Shown here: positions 58,437 to 64,000 of the stretch, in pieces
How positions within the stretch are numbered: the first letter of the stretch is position 1
Layout: each line of letters begins with the position of its first letter
Origin: Entomortierella parvispora
Lineage: Eukaryota; Mortierellomycota; Mortierellomycetes; Mortierellales; Mortierellaceae
NCBI GenBank assembly: GCA_963573315.1
Contig: OY752143.1
Span: 2,232,001 to 2,296,000, forward strand
Reading direction: 5' to 3'
Length of the DNA stretch: 64,000 bases
Notes under the pieces: generated by a model
Told to the model about the DNA's origin: nothing
Seen by the model: the letters and a program-made list of their open reading frames with translations, nothing else
Database searches by the model: none
Program-made: the position numbers and the translations under genes

Positions 58437-61400
58437 CTAACCCAAAATAAAGGCTTCGGACAAATGTGACTCGAAGTCCTTGTCGTTCTCAGGGTTTCCA
58501 AAATGCTTCAACAAGGAAATCCGGAGACGGAAGCTCTGACCTTTGGCTCCTTCCAAGACTGTGGTAGTTGTGCCGTCCTCCTTGAGGAGCTGTCCATCCC
58601 AACCCATGACCTGGAAGGCATTGCCTTCCAATTGGTCGTTCCTTGGGACATAGCGAGCTACACCATTCTTGAGAACGCCGTAACTTTGAACCTTATAGGG
58701 ATCGTCGCCCTTATCCGAGACCAGATCGAGAACCAAGATCTCCGCGCCAGTGATCATTCTAAAGACGACCTTCATACTGCTGGGTTGAGCTCGGGGACGA
58801 TCACCAGCATTGGAAGGGTCGGGCTCACTCGTTGGGGTATCAAGACCAAGAGTTGGGTCGGTGCCGATGCCATTACTAATGGATCCAGCCTTGCCCACAA
58901 CTTCATCAACCCCGACATGAGCGTGACCGTGGCTACTAGTGGAACTGCTGGAGCGAAGGGGACGACCACGAGAATCAAAGATACGAATTCCAAAGCTAGG
59001 GTCCAGGATCTGGACAGTTTTGAAGTCACCCTGCATACCCATGTAAGGGACATGCACCACCGGGGTCTTGGAGGTGACCTCCTGAGGAGTGAAGCGAACG
59101 TAACCAGAGTAGATGACATATTCAGAAGGATCGGTCTTGGGCCCTCGGAAGGTGAGATCAACATATTCTGTCGAACCGGGAGCGACTTGGACAACCCTTT
59201 GTGAATACTTGACAGAGACCTTGGCCTCCACAAATTGAGGGGTTTTGTCGACCATCTTGTTCTTGTCAAAGGGCTTGAGCCCTGCGGCGGGGATCACGTC
59301 AATCTTGTATTTGAGAGGGGTCTGGCCATTGTTTGTAATGGTGAACTTTTGGTTTTCGTTCATGAACATGGTGTCGTTCAAGGAGATGCGAGAGGGGCTG
59401 ATCTTGGCCTGGTTTGAGAGGACATCCATGAGGTTGAGGAGACCAGCACCCTGCTGCGTCACGGAAGCGTAGCCTTTGAATCCCTTCTGTTGCTTGCGAG
59501 GTTGACCAGAGTTCTGAAAGGCGGCCTTGACGGCCTCTGCAGAATGGTCGCCGTTTGGAAGTCCTTCGAGATAAAGGGCAACACACCCGACAACATAGGG
59601 AGTCGCCATGGACGTGCCGGATAATGAAGCATATGAGCCAAGCTACAGGTAGAATGGGGAGTGAGTCAGTTACCCAAAGACCTTTAGAACAATTGAATTT
59701 GTCCGGAGACAGGGCGTTTTGCGTTGCATGTTTTACCTTGACGGGGAATGTGGACCAGATCTGACCACCGGGAGCGGCAATATCTGGCTTGGAGTTCAAC
59801 TCAGAGTCGGGTCCCATGGATGAAAAGATAGAGAGGAATCCCCCGTTGGGATTGAAGACCTTCTTGGGTCCATCCCCAGCAAGAAGCTTGATACCCTCCC
59901 TCTCTTTCTCCTCTTTTGCAATAGTATTAAGCAAGTACTCGCCGTCACCTTTGGTGATGGTACGGACCTTAATCAGGGATCCCTCCGTGTCGGCCGAAAA
60001 GCCTTCAGACTCGACATTGTCCATGATAATGGCCGCAGTGGCGTTGGCGAGAGCCGCATTTGCAACCTTGATCTTGAACGTGCATCCACCGCGACGGATG
60101 AGGGCAATTTTGCCCTTCAAGTTCTTGGTGATGGTCTTGCAAGCATCATCAGGAACCTGAGATGAAGTTCCTGGCGCGATCTGGACAAGTGTCGCGTTTG
60201 CCAAGTCCATGCTGACATCTCCCACATATAGGATGGGACGGGCCTGGTTCTCACCTCCGGACTCTTTGGCATCTTCCTCTGTAGAGTAGCTCGCGTATTC
60301 ATCTTCTTCGCTGAAATCGTCGTTCTCGAGCTCTGTTTGGTCAACAGTAAAGTATAGGTTGCTTCGGAACTCGTTTTCTGTCGAAGCCACGGTGATCAGT
60401 GATCCAGCCACACCTGGAGAGGATGACTCAAAGAGACCCATCTGACCTTCGTTGCCCATCGCAGCCACGATAAGAGTACCATTCTTGGCAAGTTCATCTG
60501 CCAATCGGGCTTCGCGATCCTGGCGCCATCCACCAGGACCACCCAATGACAGATTGATGACTTGCATGCCGTCGGAAGCAGCGCGGATAAGTGCTTTCAT
60601 AATCAAGTCGTTACTGGTACCGCCCTTGCACCCAAACACTCTGTAGGCGCCCAGGGTAGCTATGAACAAGAAGCAAAAAGGAATAAAAACTGGGTGAACA
60701 ACCTACATTCGTAATTCCACTTTCTCTCCCTCTCCTTTTCTTTCGGATAGAGTGGCCTTATTTTTCTTACCTTTGGGGGCGATGCCGATGAAGCTGGTAT
60801 CGTTTGCAGCAATAATACCAGCAACGTGAGTTCCGTGGCCATCGCATTCAGACTTGGGATCGTCATCTGGACTCTGACCGTCATCACCAACAAAGTCTGT
60901 ACCATATGCAACCTTACAGCCTGGTCCAAAACAACCTCCGAGGGCGGGATGCTACAAGCAGGTGTAGAAGCAAAGGGGTTTCGACCGTTAGTTTGCTCGG
61001 ATATGAAGTACAGCACCTACTTCGATGACTTGTTACTTGGCTCTTACAGTGTAGTCGACACCAGAGTCAATAATGCCGACCTTGATGCCGTTTCCAAAGA
61101 TTTTGAGAGAATCGTGAACCTCCTTGACACCAGTATAGTCGTGGCTATTCTCATGTAAAAACAATGACACCCGATCATTGAAGTTGTTTAGTGGGACCTC
61201 CCAAAAAGAATTTCATGTTCCCATTCTGAGCGAAAGGAGATTCACTTACACTGGATACTTTTTCTCTTTTGACCCACCCTTGCCGATTGCTTGGATGGTC
61301 TGATAAACTTCGGGCCTATCGTGCATCACCTGTGTTGTTGAACCCAACAAGAAACATGAGTGCTCATATATGATTTACGTTGAACTGGAAGACCAAACAC

Positions 61401-61840
61401 GTCAAGTTTCTATTACTTACCACCGGCTCGACCATTTTGATTCCATCAATGTTATCTATAATCTCTTTCAGAACCGAGTCATCCCTCACATCCACGGTTA
61501 CTGCGTTCAGCAGACCCCAGAACTCATGCCGGAGTGTGATCCCAGGATGTTCGGCCACCAATTTAGAAAAACGTTCGTGTTGATCGAACATGTCATGGAA
61601 ATCGATCCAGTAAGCGTGCAAAAGGGCATTCTCGACCAAGTCTGTCGATCGGATAATGGGGTCCTGAAACTGAGGTTTGTGGTGTTTGTATCCTCCTACG
61701 GTCGTACCGCCATCTGAGATGACCTTGACCCGCTCCAAAACCTTTGCTAGTCGCTGGGAGGTAACGACAGTATTGGAGGCGAGTGAAAGGACGAGGAGTG
61801 CCGCGACAGTCGTGGAGAGGATGAAGGATGGGAACCTCAT
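58437..61840 (-). CDS. Secreted subtilisin-like serine protease (S8) with PA domain
   Basis: Six exons (61840-61421, 61329-61250, 61144-61048, 60951-60771, 60659-59737, 59642-58437) encode 968 residues. Residues 1-28 are a signal peptide ([16 protein letters not shown]). An inhibitor-I9-type propeptide spans about 45-150. The catalytic triad is Asp193 ([11 protein letters not shown]), His238 ([10 protein letters not shown]) and Ser578 (LSGTSMATP). The oxyanion Asn lies in AMGNEGQ. A protease-associated domain (about 360-500, [16 protein letters not shown]) is inserted between His and Ser, as in minor extracellular protease Vpr and plant subtilases. An acidic loop (about 330-355, [14 protein letters not shown]) precedes it. 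After the core come fibronectin-III-like beta domains. All catalytic residues are present, so an active endopeptidase for extracellular protein digestion is likely. Divergent from RRP43. Confidence 0.95.
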
Positions 61841-62411
61841 CGCGTTCTGAGTGAAGCGTGATTTTGCCAATTGTCTTTTGCTGATTTTGTCGATTGTTGT
61901 GGAGATGGGTTGGGTGAACAAAGAAAAAAGCACTGAAAGTATGAACGGGTGACGGAACAAGATAGAGTCGAACGGGAAACAAAACAAGGGAGACAGACTT
62001 AGATGTCTGAAAACTGGAGGGCGTGTTATATAGTAGCGAGTAGATCTACTCTTGTTTTAGGGTGCTACCCGTTACAGCGGCCATTTTGATTCATCATATT
62101 AGGGTGAGAAGGAACGACGAAATCTCGGGTACAGGATTCGTTATCGTCTTGACGAGGGCCTGAGCGATTCCAGCTCACCCCTCCCTTGATTTTCCTCTTT
62201 TCTGTGTCTCTCTTCTCCGTCTCCCACGAGGTTTTCTCCTTCTATCACGATAATCCATGCAGGGAATCGCTGACCGAGGTGGGAAGAAGGGCCAAGCCCG
62301 ACGCGTCGATCGTTCTCGCGAAGGTCACGTGGTGTAAGCTTGTTTGGGTGGCTTGTGCTATTGTGTGGCATGCACTGCACTTGGTGCCATGCATCCTGGA
62401 GACCCTAACTG

Positions 62412-62442
<31 letters not shown>

Positions 62443-62455
62443 AACCAACAGCACC
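61841..62455. promoter_or_regulatory. Bidirectional promoter subtilase/RRP43 with CA repeat
   Basis: A 615-bp region between divergent starts. A perfect CA microsatellite (62412-62441) ends about 15 bases before the RRP43 ATG and probably lies in its 5' leader. Near the subtilase, TATATAG at about 62027-62033 is a candidate TATA element on the minus strand. Confidence 0.4.
62412..62441. repeat. CA dinucleotide repeat (about 15 units)
   Basis: An uninterrupted (AC)n tract directly upstream of the RRP43 start codon. Confidence 0.9.
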
Positions 62456-63559
62456 ATGGCATCAACAACAGCAGCCCCCTCGCCAGCCTTCACCTTCTCG
62501 GCATCTACTTTCCAAAAATTACATCCAGCAGAATACTTTCGCAAGTTCATCTCACAGGGTGTTCGCCCAGACGGTCGACTTCTTACGGGATTCCGCCCCA
62601 CCACTGTCCACTATGGTGTCATTAGCACAGCCAATGGCTCAGCCATGGTCCGCGTGGGAGGCACGACGGTCGTTTGCGGTGTCAAAGCTGAGGTCGCAGA
62701 GCCAAGGCTGGATTCTCCTGACCAAGGATACCTTGGTATGTTGGCAACACTTGACCACGGAGTTTTTTTTTTTTTACTCGAACGCGCCATTTCTTTGGTT
62801 ACATATCCAATGAGTAGTATTCGTGTTGTTAACAAAGGGCCGAACCCTTCTCTCTCTATGATCTTCTTAATAGTGCCCAACGTAGACCTCTCACCTATCT
62901 GCTCAAGCGCTTTTAGACCTGGTCCACCCAGTGAGCAAGCTCAGGTCACATCAGATGCGATCGACCGCGTCTTGAAGGAAAGCAAGGTTCTGGATTTGAA
63001 GGATCTCTGCATCGAAGAAGGCAAGGCCGTTTGGTCTCTCTGGATCGATGTTGTCTGCGTCAGCTACGATGGAAATATCTACGATGCCGCCTTGGCGTCA
63101 GTCATGGCTGCTCTCGCAAATGGTACCAATTGCTTCCAAGTCGTCGGCAGGCTCTCCCTCTCACTCCTTGTCTCCACCAGAGCTAACGCCGTGCTTTTTT
63201 TTTGATCTTGTTTTCACCTAGTGCGCATTCGCAAACCAACATATGACGAAGGAATTGTCAAAGTTTCAGGAGCAGAGGAGCTGGATGATGACAACTCTTT
63301 CAAGCTGAAATTGAACAGAACTCCTTTGAGCGCCTCGTTTGTCCTCTTTGATACCTCGTTGGAATTATTGGCCGATCCCAACTTTGCCGAGGAGTCAATC
63401 TGTGAGGGTCAGATCTCTGTAACAGTCGATGAAGAAGGTCAGATCTGTGCGACGTCCAAGATCGGTGGTGGATCAAGCTCACCGTCAATTCTGAAAGAAT
63501 GTGTTGATCGGGCAAGAGAGAGGAGCAAGGATCTTCGTGCCTTGATGCAACAGCAATAG
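62456..63559 (+). CDS. RRP43: Exosome subunit Rrp43 (EXOSC8), RNase PH fold
   Basis: Three exons (62456-62735, 62874-63122, 63222-63559) encode 288 residues. The RNase PH-like domain carries FQKLHPAEYFRKFISQGVRP then DGRLL, GSAMVRVGGTTVVCGVKAEV, VPNVDLSPICSSAFRPGPPS then EQAQV, and LCIEEGKAVWSLWIDVVCVS then YDGNIYDAALASVMAAL. These match EXOSC8/Rrp43 of the hexameric ring of the RNA exosome, which channels RNA to Rrp44 for 3'-5' decay and rRNA maturation. The family is catalytically inactive in eukaryotes. The C-terminal half (SASFVLFDTSLELLADP, VTVDEEGQICATSKIGGG) aligns in order with human EXOSC8. The second donor (AATG|GTACC) is chosen because it gives the family-like MAALANVRI. Confidence 0.93.
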
Positions 63560-63743
63560 GCATAAATACAAAAGTTTTCAAACATTCGCGGTGAAGTTTT
63601 CAATGATGATCAACAAGTGCTTGATTTGAAAAAGAGTATATTACATGTGAATGAAGAGGACTGGTGAGTGGTGGCATGATGAGGGGGCGAAAGTGTGGGG
63701 GATATGACAATATGCTGTGAATGCCTTCTAATGCTATAGTGAA

Positions 63744-64000
63744 TTATTCAGTGTGGAGAGCGGCCTGAAGAGCGCGCTTGACCTGAGCGCACTTGTCAAC
63801 AAGGACCTGGACAGCCTGGACAAAGAGATCTTGGGGCTCAATTGATCCAACTGACTCGATGGTGACTATATCACAATTACAAGAAAAAAGAGGTGTAAGC
63901 ATTTGGGGATCAGGAAAGAAAACCTCAAACACGGTTGCGCTTGTTCAACTTACAGATAAAGTGATCACGGACACGAGTGAGCTTGACCTTGTTCTCAAAT
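63744..64000 (-). CDS. RPC40: RNA polymerase I/III subunit AC40 (RPAC1), C-terminal end only
   Basis: Two exons are visible: 64000-63954 (continuing off the window) and 63865-63744. They read FENKVKLTRVRDHFIFTIES then VGSIEPQDLFVQAVQVLVDK and CAQVKRALQAALHTE. The order RDHFIFxIESxG followed by P-rich turn and a long amphipathic helix with KC is the C-terminus of the AC40/POLR1C family, the RPB3-like assembly subunit shared by Pol I and Pol III. RPB3 itself is less likely given the RDHFIF block. Roughly 60 of an expected ~340 residues are present. Convergent with RRP43. Confidence 0.82.

Noticed and set aside
1-64000. tRNA or rRNA genes
   Set aside because: Scanning by eye for box-B-like GGTTCRANNCC words and rRNA landmarks found nothing that folds into a cloverleaf; a covariance-model scan would settle it.

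Overview
This window is nuclear DNA from a filamentous fungus. Genes are split by many short introns (mostly about 60-190 nt) with GTAAGT-like donors and pyrimidine-rich TAG/CAG acceptors. Intergenic DNA is rich in homopolymer runs and simple repeats. The gene set is fungal: a Kch-type potassium channel, mL58, Nsa2, and a membrane-anchored GH9 glucanase. The long Q/H/N-rich regulators, intron density and gene-dense layout fit an early-diverging lineage such as Mortierellomycota or Mucoromycota. That placement is inference; no rRNA or other marker is present.

Layout, left to right: 1-1247 (-) is the 5' part of an R1R2R3 MYB factor cut by the window edge. 3839-6550 (-) is a GH9 endoglucanase with a C-terminal membrane anchor. 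9412-11542 (+) is a KCH channel with a long N/Y/Q/G-rich tail. 12195-13637 (+) is ALG5, and 13781-15819 (-) is pyruvate dehydrogenase E1-beta. 16331-17735 (-) is NSA2, divergent from PUT2 at 18129-20720 (+). 21353-23323 (-) is a Q/H-rich zinc-finger protein, followed by 4.3 kb of simple-repeat-rich DNA. 27615-28977 (-) is ARV1 and 29147-33390 (-) is the condensin subunit CAP-G/Ycg1. 33713-34272 (+) is a DPY30/Sdc1 homologue, 34450-35007 (-) is mitochondrial ribosomal protein mL58, and 35486-37896 (+) is an acid-sphingomyelinase-like phosphodiesterase. 37897-42143 is gene-poor, with a 14-bp tandem repeat, a probable 73-residue spliced gene and a doubtful Cys-rich ORF. 42144-44540 (+) is FIP1, 44862-50184 (+) a P5B ATPase (Ypk9/ATP13A2 type), and 50447-52172 (-) a bestrophin-family channel. 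53611-54282 (-) is LTO1, divergent from an unrecognised 1168-residue protein at 54519-58279 (+). 58437-61840 (-) is a secreted subtilase, 62456-63559 (+) is exosome subunit RRP43, and 63744-64000 (-) is the C-terminal end of the Pol I/III subunit AC40.

These genes do not form one pathway. Most are housekeeping: N-glycosylation, pyruvate and proline catabolism, ribosome biogenesis, condensin, COMPASS, mRNA polyadenylation, RNA decay and Pol I/III transcription. A smaller group is secreted or membrane-bound (glucanase, sphingomyelinase, subtilase, bestrophin, KCH, P5B ATPase). Several pairs share short divergent intergenic regions (NSA2/PUT2, CAP-G/DPY30, mL58/ASM, LTO1/unknown, subtilase/RRP43). 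Gene models were assembled by eye from open frames joined at canonical splice sites; summed exon lengths are divisible by three in every complete model. I found no tRNA, rRNA, CRISPR array or recognisable transposon.
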